Positions 53,491 to 62,849 of a stretch of 64,000 bases of DNA are shown in pieces. The number at the start of each line of letters is the position of its first letter. Positions within the stretch are counted from its first letter, which is position 1. A model generated the notes under the pieces. The model had not been told where the DNA came from and made no database searches. It worked only from the letters and a program-made list of their open reading frames with translations. The stretch is from Hahellaceae bacterium (GTDB lineage: Bacteria > Pseudomonadota > Gammaproteobacteria > Pseudomonadales > Oleiphilaceae): positions 558,001-622,000 of the forward strand of contig JADJWY010000023.1 in the NCBI GenBank assembly GCA_016716085.1, read 5' to 3'. The translations under genes and the position numbers were made by a program.

Positions 53491-54816
53491 ATGCATCAAC
53501 TTTATCTGGCACTGGCACTCATTTCAGCCCTGAGCACCTATAACATCTACCGTCCAATTCAAACGCAGAAACACGGCGCGGTATTGAGCTTTCTGAATGG
53601 CTGGATTCTGGGTGAGTTAGCGCTTCACGTAATGGCAGGCCAGATTCTTGGAACGTTTATTTTCGTATGGGCAGGGGCTGTAACCGGCTGGCAGGGAACA
53701 GTGGGACTGGCACTCAGTCTGGCTTCATGGGCGGGACTCGGCTACTACGCACTGAACGCCCGTGAAACCCGTCAGATTGTGAGCAACGCCTTACGGGACG
53801 GATTGGGCGAGCACTACACCGATGAGATTCATCCTGATTTCGTTCGGGAGCTGGACGCCCCGCTGGCACGGGATCGACTGATCTGGCCCCACAAGGGACT
53901 CTGGTCGCCACAAGTTGAAGTTATTAGAAACATCGCTTACGGTGAAGTTGGAAAGGCCCGCCTTAAACTCGACATTCGCCGCAATCGACACTATCAACCG
54001 GACAGCCCGGTTCTTTTTCAGATTCATGGTGGCGCGTGGACCCAGGGCTGGGGTAGCAAAAATGAACAGGGTCTTCCGCTCATGAATCACCTGGCGGAAC
54101 GCGGTTGGATCTGTGTGAGTATCGACTATCGCCTGAGTCCGCGTGCAACCTTTCCCGACCATATCATCGATTGCAAAAAAGCCTTGGTATGGGTCAAACA
54201 ACATATCGCCGAATACGGTGGCGACCCCAATTTTATCGTGCTTACCGGAGGCTCAGCCGGTGGACACCTCAGCGCATTGATGGCAGTGACCGAGAATCTG
54301 CCGACCTTCCAGCCCGGCTTCGAACGCGAAGACACTACTGTACAGGGCTGCATTTCCTTCTACGGAATTTATGACTTTCTGGACGAAAACGCGCTTCAGA
54401 CTCACCGGGGTCTGCATCACCTACTGGAAAAAAGCATCCTGAAAGTATCCAAGCGAACAAATCCGGATCTTTACCGGCTTGCCTCACCGGCTCATCACAT
54501 TCATGACGGGGTCAGTCCTTTTATGCTCATTCAGGGAGATCAGGATAGCCTGGTCTCGGCACGCGAGTCGGCCTGGTTTGCCAGGCGTTTAAGCGCAGTC
54601 AGTGAGAATCCGGTGATTTATGTCGAATTACCGGGTGCGCAGCATGCTTTCGATATTTTCCCCTCATTACGCAGTGAATTGACCTTACAGGGAATCGACC
54701 GCTTCCTTGCCTGGCTTTACAGTCACCACCTTCGACAACACAAAGACAAGGGCCAGGGCAAACACCAGGCGCGCCCCGAGAACGATCCAGAGACTGCACC
54801 CCAACAGGAGGATTAG
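53491..54816 (+). CDS. Alpha/beta hydrolase, HSL/carboxylesterase type
   Basis: 441 aa. Two or three N-terminal hydrophobic segments (~5-90) anchor it; the hydrolase domain has the oxyanion HGGAW (179-183), nucleophile S255 in GGSAGG, D in GDQDSLV and H in GAQHAFD. Cleaves small esters. The expected end is around FLAWLYSHHL; a ~30-residue polar tail (KDKGQGKHQARPEND...) follows that is read antisense to the gene at 54685, so the original stop was probably lost. Confidence 0.85.
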   Translation: MHQLYLALALISALSTYNIYRPIQTQKHGAVLSFLNGWILGELALHVMAGQILGTFIFVWAGAVTGWQGTVGLALSLASWAGLGYYALNARETRQIVSNALRDGLGEHYTDEIHPDFVRELDAPLARDRLIWPHKGLWSPQVEVIRNIAYGEVGKARLKLDIRRNRHYQPDSPVLFQIHGGAWTQGWGSKNEQGLPLMNHLAERGWICVSIDYRLSPRATFPDHIIDCKKALVWVKQHIAEYGGDPNFIVLTGGSAGGHLSALMAVTENLPTFQPGFEREDTTVQGCISFYGIYDFLDENALQTHRGLHHLLEKSILKVSKRTNPDLYRLASPAHHIHDGVSPFMLIQGDQDSLVSARESAWFARRLSAVSENPVIYVELPGAQHAFDIFPSLRSELTLQGIDRFLAWLYSHHLRQHKDKGQGKHQARPENDPETAPQQED

Positions 54817-55635
54817 CAGCGTATCCTCGATCAGACTGTGGCACAGTCCCAGAAAGCTCATTGCCAGAATAATGTCACGCCGCCCTACCCGGCCAGACTT
54901 CACCTCATCAATCAGCAGAGCACCTCCGAAGGCCAGCCCCAACGTCGATCCGATCAGCGTTATCGTCGTCGCTTCCCGACCGATGCCCACCAGTTTGAGC
55001 AAAGGTGCCAGCACGGCATGCAGCACGCGTTCAATACCAAGCATACGCAAAATTCGCAGTCCTGTTATCAAAACGGCGATCACGCCAAGTATCAGCAGCA
55101 GCATTTTTAACTGTGTCAGGCCCCAATCGAGCCAGCCGACATCCTGTTGCGGGGGCATCCAGGCGAGCAGTGCCGGTTGGTCCCAGCCAGGTAATGCGGC
55201 TGTTGTCCAGTAACAAAGACTTCCTAACACCATCGCCCCGCCGATCCGAAGCAGGAGCGTATAACGCCAGGGAATACCGGATTTGTAGGCGATGGCCCCT
55301 TCAATGGGCAAATTATGCGCCAGCAGCATGAGAATACCGGCAGTACTGACCTGCGCCAGCGATAAACCCTCAGGATAAAGCTGCACGAAAACCGCCATCC
55401 CCGCATAAATATTACCTAGCATCGTCGATGCCCAAACCAGCGCAAAGGACCCTGGAAGACCAACGAAAGACATCACCGGCTCCAGAAAATGTGCTAGCAG
55501 CTCTGTGCCGCCTAACTGGTCAAGAACGCGCACAACAATCAAAATAGGCACCATAATTCTGAGCAACATCAGATAGGTTCTCAGGATTTGCCGCCCAATG
55601 TCCTGCGCTGCGATTTTAATCGAACTTGCATTCAC
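54685..55635 (-). CDS. Nucleoside-recognition (Gate) domain membrane protein
   Basis: 316 aa with eight or so membrane helices and two Gate (nucleoside-recognition) units: FVGLPGSFALVWASTMLGNIYAG and LVGIGREATTITLIGSTLGLAFGGALLIDEV. Resembles spore-maturation SpmA/SpmB-like transporters in non-sporulating bacteria. Its 3' end overlaps the convergent hydrolase gene by 132 bases. Substrate unknown. Confidence 0.83.
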   Translation of the reverse strand: MNASSIKIAAQDIGRQILRTYLMLLRIMVPILIVVRVLDQLGGTELLAHFLEPVMSFVGLPGSFALVWASTMLGNIYAGMAVFVQLYPEGLSLAQVSTAGILMLLAHNLPIEGAIAYKSGIPWRYTLLLRIGGAMVLGSLCYWTTAALPGWDQPALLAWMPPQQDVGWLDWGLTQLKMLLLILGVIAVLITGLRILRMLGIERVLHAVLAPLLKLVGIGREATTITLIGSTLGLAFGGALLIDEVKSGRVGRRDIILAMSFLGLCHSLIEDTLLILLLGCSLWIVLGARLVFALALVFVLSKVVTVKPGKEAVDSL

Positions 55636-55683
55636 GCGATTTGCCGTCTACTGCTATACTCATAAGGTGTGATTATTTGAAAC

Positions 55684-55705
55684 GGATGCTTTAAAGGTAG
55701 CATCC
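55684..55705 (+). other. Small hairpin in pbpG leader
   Basis: GGATGCT (55684-55690) pairs with AGCATCC (55699-55705) with an 8-base loop, ~35 bases before the pbpG start. Could affect translation or mRNA stability; no T tract. Confidence 0.3.
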
Positions 55706-55738
55706 CTGTCCAGAACTGTTTACAGGAGTCTGCCGTCC

Positions 55739-56707
55739 TTGTTCACAACGTTGTTCACTCGACCATTTGCCGTGTTTCGGAGTGTGTTCGTTTTGACGTT
55801 GCTGGTCATGTCTTTCCAGCTTCCAGCCAATGCCGCCCCACGAAGCAGCGTTAGCCAGCCAAGTGCTTCAAGTCTTCAGCTTGGCTCAGTGAGTGCCGTG
55901 GTATTCGACACGCGCAATGCCAAAATCGTGTTCGAGAAAAATGCCGACACGGTCATGCCGATTGCGTCGCTCAGTAAAGTCATGTCGGCCATGGTACTGT
56001 TAGATGCCGGCCAGCCGCTCGATGAATACATTACCATCAAACGCATTCGCAGCAAGAGCGGCAAGAACAGCTACTCACGACTGCGTCCGGGCGCACAGCT
56101 CAAACGCAAGGACCTGCTGCACATCTCGCTGATGTCATCAGAAAATCTGGCTACCTACAACCTGGCCGATAATTATCCGGGTGGCATGGATGCGTTTATC
56201 AAAGCGATGAATGCCAAAGCGCAGAAGCTGGACATGCGCCATACGCGCTTCAACGATGCGGCTGGCCTTTCTACTCACAACGTCAGTACCGCCAGCGATC
56301 TGGTCAAGATGGTTATTGCGGCTTCTGGTTACAAGTTAATTCATGACTACTCTACCAGCCGTCAGTACACCGCCCGATTCCGCAACCCTAATCATGTGCT
56401 AGGGTATGGCAATACCAACCGTCTGGTTCACAACAACAACTGGGATATACTACTCAGCAAGACGGGCTACCTCAATGAAGCAGGTCGTTGCCTGAGTCTG
56501 TTGACCCGTATCGATGGGCGCAATATGGTGGTGATCTTGCTGGACTCCTACGGCAAACAAACACATATCGGTGACGCCGGGCGCGTCAAGCGTTGGCTGG
56601 AGACCGGCTACAGCGGCAAGGTTGATGCGTCGGCCTATCGCTATCAGCAAGCCAAAGCCCGTCAGCTCGGTATTACGCCCGCACGCACCGTCGCCCGGAC
56701 CCCCTGA
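55739..56707 (+). CDS. pbpG: D-alanyl-D-alanine endopeptidase (PBP7 family)
   Basis: 322 aa from TTG 55739 (CAGGAG about 10 bases upstream; a nearby ATG is possible later). Signal peptide to about ANAA (33). Active-site motifs: S77-x-x-K80 (SLSK), S134-E-N136, and KTG at 241-243. Periplasmic enzyme that cuts D-Ala-mDAP crosslinks in peptidoglycan. Followed 2 bases later by a CidA/LrgA-type gene, so it may be co-transcribed with the CidA/LrgB-type pair. Confidence 0.9.
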   Translation: MFTTLFTRPFAVFRSVFVLTLLVMSFQLPANAAPRSSVSQPSASSLQLGSVSAVVFDTRNAKIVFEKNADTVMPIASLSKVMSAMVLLDAGQPLDEYITIKRIRSKSGKNSYSRLRPGAQLKRKDLLHISLMSSENLATYNLADNYPGGMDAFIKAMNAKAQKLDMRHTRFNDAAGLSTHNVSTASDLVKMVIAASGYKLIHDYSTSRQYTARFRNPNHVLGYGNTNRLVHNNNWDILLSKTGYLNEAGRCLSLLTRIDGRNMVVILLDSYGKQTHIGDAGRVKRWLETGYSGKVDASAYRYQQAKARQLGITPARTVARTP

Positions 56708-56709
56708 CG

Positions 56710-57087
56710 GTGCTAAATGGCATCCTCGCCCTGTTGCTCTGTCAGCTCGCCGGGGAGTTGCTGGTTGTTCTGACCCACCTTCCGGTTCCCGGTCCGGTGA
56801 TGGGTATGGTGCTGCTTCTGGCACTGGTGAAGTATATTGGCAGTGTGCCGTCCGGACTTCGGCAAACGGCGGAAGGTTTACTGCGTCACCTGGCCCTGCT
56901 GTATGTTCCCGCCGGTGTTGGGCTGATGACGCATTTTGGCGCAATTTCCCAGCATGGCGCCGTCCTGATTCTGGCATTGATCCTCAGCACCGCGGCGGCA
57001 ATGGCAGTGACCGCACTGATCTTCAAGGCCTTGCTTAAACGCCTGCCGCCAGCCGCTTCAAGCCCGGATGAGGAGCTTAATCGCTGA
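56710..57087 (+). CDS. CidA/LrgA-family holin-like protein
   Basis: 125 aa from GTG 56710. Four hydrophobic helices; VLTHLPVPGPVMGMVLLLALV and YVPAGVGLMTHFG are family signatures. CidA/LrgA proteins control murein hydrolase release or export of small metabolites. It overlaps the LrgB gene by one base. Confidence 0.87.
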   Translation: MLNGILALLLCQLAGELLVVLTHLPVPGPVMGMVLLLALVKYIGSVPSGLRQTAEGLLRHLALLYVPAGVGLMTHFGAISQHGAVLILALILSTAAAMAVTALIFKALLKRLPPAASSPDEELNR

Positions 57088-57803
57088 TGCCATTCTGGGT
57101 CTATTTTTCGGCACAACCCCTGTTTTGGCTGATTATCACCCTGCTGGCGTATCAGCTGTGCTGCCGCATCAATCGGGTCGCCGGGGCAACGCCCCTGCTC
57201 CATCCCGTCATTCTGACATTAACGCTATTAATCAGTTTTCTGTTACTCACAGGCACACACTATGAAACGTACTTCGCGGGCGCGCAGTTCATTCATTTCT
57301 TGCTGGGACCCGCAACCGTCGCGCTGGCCATTCCGCTCTATGATCATCGCAGACAAATCCGTTCGCTGTGGAAGCCGATTACGATCGCCTGTCTCTCGGG
57401 CGCCAGCACCGCCGCACTGACCGCACTCCTGGTCGGACTCATCTTCGACTTGCCAGACCGCATTCTCGTCTCACTCGCTCCCAAGTCAGTGACCTCTCCG
57501 ATCGCCCTGGGTATCGCAGACAAACTGGGCGGCTATCCTTCACTTGCCGCGGGCCTTGTTCTGATCACCGGTGCAATTGGGTGTGTGTTAGCCCCCTGGA
57601 TTTTTCGCTGGCTCAATATTCAGGACGACGCGATTAAAGGATTTACGCTAGGCTTAGGGGCACATGGTTTCGGCACGGCCAGCGCATTCGGAATCAGCGT
57701 CATCGCCGGTGCATTTGGCGGATTGGCGATGGGCCTGACGGGACTACTGACGGCCTTTTTATTGCCATTGCTGCTGGGGATACTGGGAATTCACACCCAA
57801 TAG
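57087..57803 (+). CDS. LrgB-family protein
   Basis: 238 aa with the YohK/LrgB core: LGPATVALAIPLYDHR, LAPKSVTSPIALGIADKLGG, and GLGAHGFGTASAFG near the C-terminus. Partner of the CidA/LrgA-type protein upstream. Together with pbpG it makes a cell-wall-turnover or metabolite-export unit. Confidence 0.9.
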   Translation: MPFWVYFSAQPLFWLIITLLAYQLCCRINRVAGATPLLHPVILTLTLLISFLLLTGTHYETYFAGAQFIHFLLGPATVALAIPLYDHRRQIRSLWKPITIACLSGASTAALTALLVGLIFDLPDRILVSLAPKSVTSPIALGIADKLGGYPSLAAGLVLITGAIGCVLAPWIFRWLNIQDDAIKGFTLGLGAHGFGTASAFGISVIAGAFGGLAMGLTGLLTAFLLPLLLGILGIHTQ

Positions 57804-57826
57804 AAAAAACAACAACGAGGTGCGCC

Positions 57827-59158
57827 ATGAGCAAATCCATCATTCTCTGTTGTGACGGGACCTGGAATAAGCCGGAGACCGAACACGAGCAGATCACACC
57901 CACCAATGTGTTGCGTCTCGTTCGCTCTATCTGTCCACGTGCCAATAATCGGGATCAGGTCGTTTACTATGACTCAGGTGTCGGCACCGGAGGACTCTGG
58001 GATAAATGGGTTGGCGGCGCCATGGGGGTTGGCCTCAGCGACAACATCATGGAGGCCTACCGCTTTCTGGTAAACAATTGGGCCGAGGGTGACACTCTGT
58101 ATTTCTTCGGCTTCAGCCGCGGTGCGTATACTGTTCGCAGTCTGGCGGGTCTCGTCCATGAAGCGGGTCTGTTGCCCAAATATCAAATGCCGCATTTTCC
58201 TGCACTGTATGCTTATTTCAGAACGCCACCGGCAGAGCGTTTACAACACCCTGCCAGCGCAAGAGTAGCCGACCTCCTCAACGCGGTCGATGCCTTGAAA
58301 CGTCGTCCTCGGATCAACTTTCTCGGCGTCTGGGATACCGTCGGTGCGCTGGGATTGCCGATTCCCGGCTTGCGCCGTCTGTCGCAACAATGGGTCGGCT
58401 TTCATGACACCCAGCTTTCTGACACGGTGCAGTTCGCCGTGCAGGCGCTGGCCATTGACGAATTGCGTAAACTTTTTGCACCGGATCTCTGGACCCATCA
58501 CCCCGATGCCACGACGGAGCAAATGGAGAAGGATGAAAACCGCGTATTGCAGGTTTGGTTCGCGGGATCACACAGCGATGTAGGGGGCGGCTACCCAGAG
58601 ACGGAATTATCGGATCTGGCCCTTGATCTGCTGATGGATCAGGCCGAGCAACACGGCTTGCAGTTTGAGCGCTTCGGCCTCGAACAATCGCCGCTGCCAG
58701 GGCGTTTTGAAGGGCCGCTGCACAATGAGTATCGCCGGGGCTATGCGCTACAGAAAGCGTATCCCCGCCCTATCGGCAAATCCCAACGCTCAATTGCCGG
58801 CCTGCAACGGGCGATCAATGAACGCATTCATTATGCTGCCGTAAAACGCGCAAATTCCAGTGCGGAAATGCTCAACCGTGAAAACTTGCAATCGGCCATC
58901 AGTGCCGGTGTGCCACTTTACTACCCACGCCGTCAGGCACGCCTGGCGCTGGTTCCCGGCCAGTCAAGGACGGCTGTTCTGAATTCCGGACTGGCCTGTG
59001 AGCTACTGGATTATTCGGAAGGTGGCGCCCGCATACGCTGCCCCGACAAACCGGCACAACTTGCACTCTCAGGCATCAGTCATCCGATTTTTGGGCACCG
59101 CGATTCCAAAGTTGTCTGGCAGAAGGACGACGAATTTGGTCTCCAGTTCGCCGCCTGA
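57827..59158 (+). CDS. DUF2235 hydrolase fused to a C-terminal PilZ domain
   Basis: 443 aa. N-terminal DUF2235 alpha/beta hydrolase: CCDGTWNKPE, the nucleophile elbow GFSRGAY with S97, FLGVWDTVGALG and HSDVGGGYPE. The last ~80 residues (from 364) form a PilZ-like c-di-GMP domain with RRQAR (368-372, R-x3-R) and DYSEGGAR (395-402, D-x-S-x2-G). DUF2235 is the fold of Tle1-type phospholipases, usually T6SS-linked; no T6SS genes are nearby. ATG 57827 follows GAGG. Fusion to PilZ suggests c-di-GMP control of hydrolase activity. Confidence 0.86.
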   Translation: MSKSIILCCDGTWNKPETEHEQITPTNVLRLVRSICPRANNRDQVVYYDSGVGTGGLWDKWVGGAMGVGLSDNIMEAYRFLVNNWAEGDTLYFFGFSRGAYTVRSLAGLVHEAGLLPKYQMPHFPALYAYFRTPPAERLQHPASARVADLLNAVDALKRRPRINFLGVWDTVGALGLPIPGLRRLSQQWVGFHDTQLSDTVQFAVQALAIDELRKLFAPDLWTHHPDATTEQMEKDENRVLQVWFAGSHSDVGGGYPETELSDLALDLLMDQAEQHGLQFERFGLEQSPLPGRFEGPLHNEYRRGYALQKAYPRPIGKSQRSIAGLQRAINERIHYAAVKRANSSAEMLNRENLQSAISAGVPLYYPRRQARLALVPGQSRTAVLNSGLACELLDYSEGGARIRCPDKPAQLALSGISHPIFGHRDSKVVWQKDDEFGLQFAA

Positions 59159-59252
59159 CACGGGGGCTGCGCCGCTGGTCGTAACCCGGCCCGAGTTGTG
59201 GGATAATGCAGGCCGAGTTTTAAACCGCTGAATCACCACTTCTGAGGAGCCC

Positions 59253-60215
59253 ATGGCAACCAGCAAACTTGAGCAACTGCGTTTGATGACGTCTGTCGTC
59301 GCCGATACCGGCGATATCGACGCGATTCGTCAACACAGACCTGACGATGCGACGACCAACCCATCCCTGATTCTGAAAGCGGTTCAGAGCCCTGTTTACG
59401 CGGGTTTTCTGGACGAGGCACTCAGTTTTATCAAGCAACAGGGGTACGCCACAACACCCGACAGAGTCGCCGATTTTCTGGCCGTGCGTATCGGCAAAGA
59501 GATTACGGGCGTCGTTTCAGGCTACATCTCAACCGAAGTCGATGCGCGTCTATCCTTTGAAACCGAAGCCACCTACGCCAAAGCCCTTGAGTTGATTGAA
59601 CTGTATGAACGCCTGGGCGTTAGTAAAGACCGTATTCTGATCAAAATCGCCTCAACCTGGGAAGGCATTCGCGCCGCTGAGCGCCTTGAAAAACAGGGAA
59701 TTCGCTGCAACCTGACGCTGCTGTTCTCTTTCGCACAAGCCGTGGCCTGCGCTGAAGCGGGCGCTTATTTGATTTCTCCCTTTGTGGGTCGGATTTACGA
59801 CTGGTATAAGGCTCACTACAAAAAGGATCATCTTGAGCCGTCCGACGATCCTGGGGTTCTCTCGGTAAAACGCATTTACGATTACTACAAGCAGCAAAAC
59901 TATTCCACCGTGGTCATGGGTGCCAGTTTCCGGCATACCGGGCAAATCGAAGCCCTGGCAGGCTGCGACAAACTCACGATCAGCCCGGATCTGCTGGAAG
60001 CACTGGCGGCCGACCACGGCACGCTTACCCGCCAGCTGAATGCGGCCACACAGGGCTCCGCCGCCCGCCCTGCCCCCCTGACTGAAGCCGCTTTCCGCTG
60101 GCAGCATAATGAAGATGCCATGGCAACGGAAAAGCTGGCTGAAGGCATTCGCAAGTTTGCGGAAGATCAGATCAAATTGGAAAAACTCTTGCAGCAAAGG
60201 ATGAATGAACGATGA
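59253..60215 (+). CDS. tal: Transaldolase
   Basis: 320 aa TalB-type transaldolase. DATTNPSLILKA, the Schiff-base lysine in RILIKIASTWEGI (~residue 132), and MGASFRHTGQIEALAGCDKLTI are all present. Transfers a dihydroxyacetone unit in the pentose phosphate pathway. GAGGAG lies ~6 bases before ATG 59253. Its TGA overlaps the APS-kinase ATG by 4 bases. Confidence 0.95.
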   Translation: MATSKLEQLRLMTSVVADTGDIDAIRQHRPDDATTNPSLILKAVQSPVYAGFLDEALSFIKQQGYATTPDRVADFLAVRIGKEITGVVSGYISTEVDARLSFETEATYAKALELIELYERLGVSKDRILIKIASTWEGIRAAERLEKQGIRCNLTLLFSFAQAVACAEAGAYLISPFVGRIYDWYKAHYKKDHLEPSDDPGVLSVKRIYDYYKQQNYSTVVMGASFRHTGQIEALAGCDKLTISPDLLEALAADHGTLTRQLNAATQGSAARPAPLTEAAFRWQHNEDAMATEKLAEGIRKFAEDQIKLEKLLQQRMNER

Positions 60216-60817
60216 GCGACGAACGCCATGTTGTCTGGCAACACTATGATGTCACCCGTCACCACCGTGCGGAGCAAAAAAAGCAGAAGCCTTGCGTCAT
60301 TTGGCTGACCGGACTGAGTGGATCCGGCAAGTCCACCGTATCAGGTCATCTGGACAGCTACCTGCACAGTCAGGGCTACCACAGCTACGTTCTCGATGGC
60401 GACAACGTGCGGCATGGGCTGAACAAAGACCTGAGCTTTTCGGACAAGGACCGTATCGAAAATATTCGTCGCGTCGGTGAAGCGTCAAAATTAATGGCCG
60501 ACGCGGGTCTGATTCTGATTACCGCGTTTATTTCGCCATTCCGACACGACCGCCAGATGGTGCGCTCACTATTCGAGCCGGGTGAGTTCATTGAGGTGCA
60601 TATTGATGCACCGCTGGAAGTCTGCGAACAGCGCGACCCCAAGGGCCTGTACAAGAAAGCACGCGACGGTGTCATCAAGGACTTTACTGGCATCACCTCC
60701 CCCTACGAGGCGCCGGAAGCCCCCGAAATTGTGGTCGACACCAGCAAGCTGAGTGTTGATGCGGCCGTGGAAAAAATCGTGGCCTATCTGGAAAAGGGCG
60801 GCTACCTCAAACGCTAG
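60212..60817 (+). CDS. cysC: Adenylylsulfate kinase
   Basis: 201 aa. P-loop GLSGSGKST (34-42), DGDNVRHGLNKDL, and the AFISPFRHDRQMVRSL segment with the phospho-serine position. Makes PAPS from APS and ATP. It is usually with cysDN; here it is coupled to transaldolase instead, so sulfur-pathway partners must be elsewhere, or PAPS serves sulfation. Confidence 0.94.
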   Translation: MSDERHVVWQHYDVTRHHRAEQKKQKPCVIWLTGLSGSGKSTVSGHLDSYLHSQGYHSYVLDGDNVRHGLNKDLSFSDKDRIENIRRVGEASKLMADAGLILITAFISPFRHDRQMVRSLFEPGEFIEVHIDAPLEVCEQRDPKGLYKKARDGVIKDFTGITSPYEAPEAPEIVVDTSKLSVDAAVEKIVAYLEKGGYLKR

Positions 60818-60823
60818 CCGCAT

Positions 60824-60839
60824 GCGGGCGCAAGCCCGC
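60824..60839. terminator. Bidirectional terminator between cysC and lolD
   Basis: GCGGGC (60824-60829), GCAA tetraloop, GCCCGC (60834-60839). It is immediately after the lolD stop on the minus strand and 7 bases after the cysC stop. Confidence 0.55.
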
Positions 60840-61535
60840 TTAAATCGCTCTCAGCTGTCCATTCTCCAGACGGTATTGGCGCTGCATCTTCCCTGCCAGC
60901 GCCAGATCATGGGTCACCAATACAAACGCTGTTTTTCGCTCTTCCACCAGAGTCCATAACAGTGACTGAACGTTGGCAGCTGACACTGAATCCAGGTTTC
61001 CGGTCGGCTCATCCATGAACACCAAGGCAGGATTCGTCACCAATGCGCGCGCAATTGCAACCCGCTGGCGCTCGCCGCCGGATAACTGCCCTGGCTTGTG
61101 CGTCAAACGATGCTGCAAACCAACGCTGCGCAGCTCGTCTTCAGCCATACGTGCCGCCTCTGCGACGGGCATTTTTCGCAACAGAAGGGGCATTGCGACA
61201 TTTTCCAGCGCCGTAAACTCAGGTAGCAAATGGTGAAACTGATAGACGAAGCCGATGGACCGGTTGCGCAGTGCTGCTTTCTGGCGGTCGTTTAAGGTGG
61301 CGACATCCTGCTGCTGAAGAGAAAGCGTGCCTGCTGACGGTTGATCCAGAGTGCCCAGAATATTCAGCAAGGTAGACTTACCCGAACCCGAAGCCCCCAC
61401 AATCGCCAGTGTTTCGCCCGCTGCGATATCCAGATCAATGCCCTGCAAAACCTCGACCGGGGTCTTACCCTGCAAATACGTTTTGCCGATGTTGCGGCAA
61501 CTCAGTAAAGCGCCGCCGACCATTGAATCATTCAT
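60840..61535 (-). CDS. lolD: Lipoprotein-release ABC transporter ATPase
   Basis: 231 aa from ATG 61535 (MNDSMVGGALLSC); an upstream in-frame start at 61559 is less likely. Walker A GASGSGKST, LSGGERQ signature, Walker B VFMDEPTGNLD, and the H-loop in VTHD. Together with LolC/E it extracts outer-membrane lipoproteins from the inner membrane to LolA. It overlaps the end of the lolC-type gene by 8 bases. Confidence 0.94.
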   Translation of the reverse strand: MNDSMVGGALLSCRNIGKTYLQGKTPVEVLQGIDLDIAAGETLAIVGASGSGKSTLLNILGTLDQPSAGTLSLQQQDVATLNDRQKAALRNRSIGFVYQFHHLLPEFTALENVAMPLLLRKMPVAEAARMAEDELRSVGLQHRLTHKPGQLSGGERQRVAIARALVTNPALVFMDEPTGNLDSVSAANVQSLLWTLVEERKTAFVLVTHDLALAGKMQRQYRLENGQLRAI

Positions 61536-62769
61536 AGCGCAGGGCCTCCGCCGGTTCAATACGCGATGCTCTCAGCGCCGGATAAATAGTTGCCAGGAAG
61601 CTCAACAATAGCGTTGTTCCACAAATAACCATCACATCATTCAGCTTGAGCTGCGAAGGCAAATAGCTAATGAAATAGACATCCGAATTCAAAAACTGAA
61701 TGCCCAGTAACGTTTCCAGTGCGGAAATCAGGTCGCTGATGTTCAACGCCAGCAAAATGCCGAGCACCGCGCCGAGAAACGTTCCCACGACCCCGATCAA
61801 CGCGCCATGCACGATAAATATTCTCAGAATCTGCCCCCGCGTCGCACCCATCGTGCGTAGAATCGCAATATCGGCTTTTTTATCGGTCACCACCATCACC
61901 AGCGTCGATACGATATTAAACGCTGCGACAGCGATAATGAGCATTAAGAGCAGTCCCACCATGGTTTTTTCCATCTTGATGGCCTGAAACAGATTGCCAT
62001 GCGTGCGCGTCCAATCGCTGGCGTAGTACCCGCTTCCCAATGAACTGGCTATGTCCCAGCTGCGGGACGGTGCTTTAAACAGGTCATCCAGCTTGAGGCG
62101 TATACCTTCCACTGAATCACCCAGGCGCTTGAGCCTGGCAGCATCCTCAATATGAATCAGGCCCAGGGTGCTATCCAGTTCGGCCCCGACACTGAATATC
62201 CCCACCACGGTAAATCGTTTCAGGCGAGGAAACACACCCGCCGGGGTCACCGTGGCTTCGGGCAGCACGATGGTCACTTTGTCACCAATTGACGCGTGCA
62301 TGTAGCTGGCCAGGATATCACCCAGCACGATACCAAACTCACCCGGTTTAAGGTCGTCAATTTTGCCTGCGGTCATATGCTCACTGACAATCGACACATC
62401 ACCTTCATACGTGGGATCAATGCCACTCAGAAACACGCCATGCACATTCCCTGAAGCTGTCACCATGCCCTGTGCCTGAATAAAGGGAGCAACGCCCGCC
62501 ACACCGGGCTGACTGCGAATTTCGCTAGCAACCTGCTGCCAGTTCCGCATGGGTTCGTAACTCTTTATCACCGCATGTGGCACCATCCCCAGGACCCGCT
62601 CGCGCAGTTCCCGATCGAACCCGTTCATCACCGACATGACCGTTATCAGAACCAGCACGCCGAGCGTCAGCCCTGTCATGGACATCATGGAAATAAAGGA
62701 GATGAAATGATTGGATCGCTTGGCCCACGCATAGCGTCGACCGATATAGAGCGATAAAGGGTGATACAT
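61528..62769 (-). CDS. lolC: Lipoprotein-release ABC transporter permease
   Basis: 413 aa from ATG 62769 (MYHPLSLYIGRRYAWAKRSNHFISFIS); earlier in-frame starts lack support. LolC/LolE fold with N-terminal helix, MacB-like periplasmic domain (~50-260), and three C-terminal helices (VGLLLMLIIAVAAFNIVSTL...). Only one permease gene is present next to lolD, as in species using a LolF-type homodimer, so it may be LolF rather than LolC. Confidence 0.9.
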   Translation of the reverse strand: MYHPLSLYIGRRYAWAKRSNHFISFISMMSMTGLTLGVLVLITVMSVMNGFDRELRERVLGMVPHAVIKSYEPMRNWQQVASEIRSQPGVAGVAPFIQAQGMVTASGNVHGVFLSGIDPTYEGDVSIVSEHMTAGKIDDLKPGEFGIVLGDILASYMHASIGDKVTIVLPEATVTPAGVFPRLKRFTVVGIFSVGAELDSTLGLIHIEDAARLKRLGDSVEGIRLKLDDLFKAPSRSWDIASSLGSGYYASDWTRTHGNLFQAIKMEKTMVGLLLMLIIAVAAFNIVSTLVMVVTDKKADIAILRTMGATRGQILRIFIVHGALIGVVGTFLGAVLGILLALNISDLISALETLLGIQFLNSDVYFISYLPSQLKLNDVMVICGTTLLLSFLATIYPALRASRIEPAEALRYE

Positions 62770-62849
62770 GAGTAGCCGGTTTCCGCTAAGCTTAAAAAAG
62801 CATACCACTATAATCGAATGAACTGGCATAAACTACTGGGTATCCGCGC

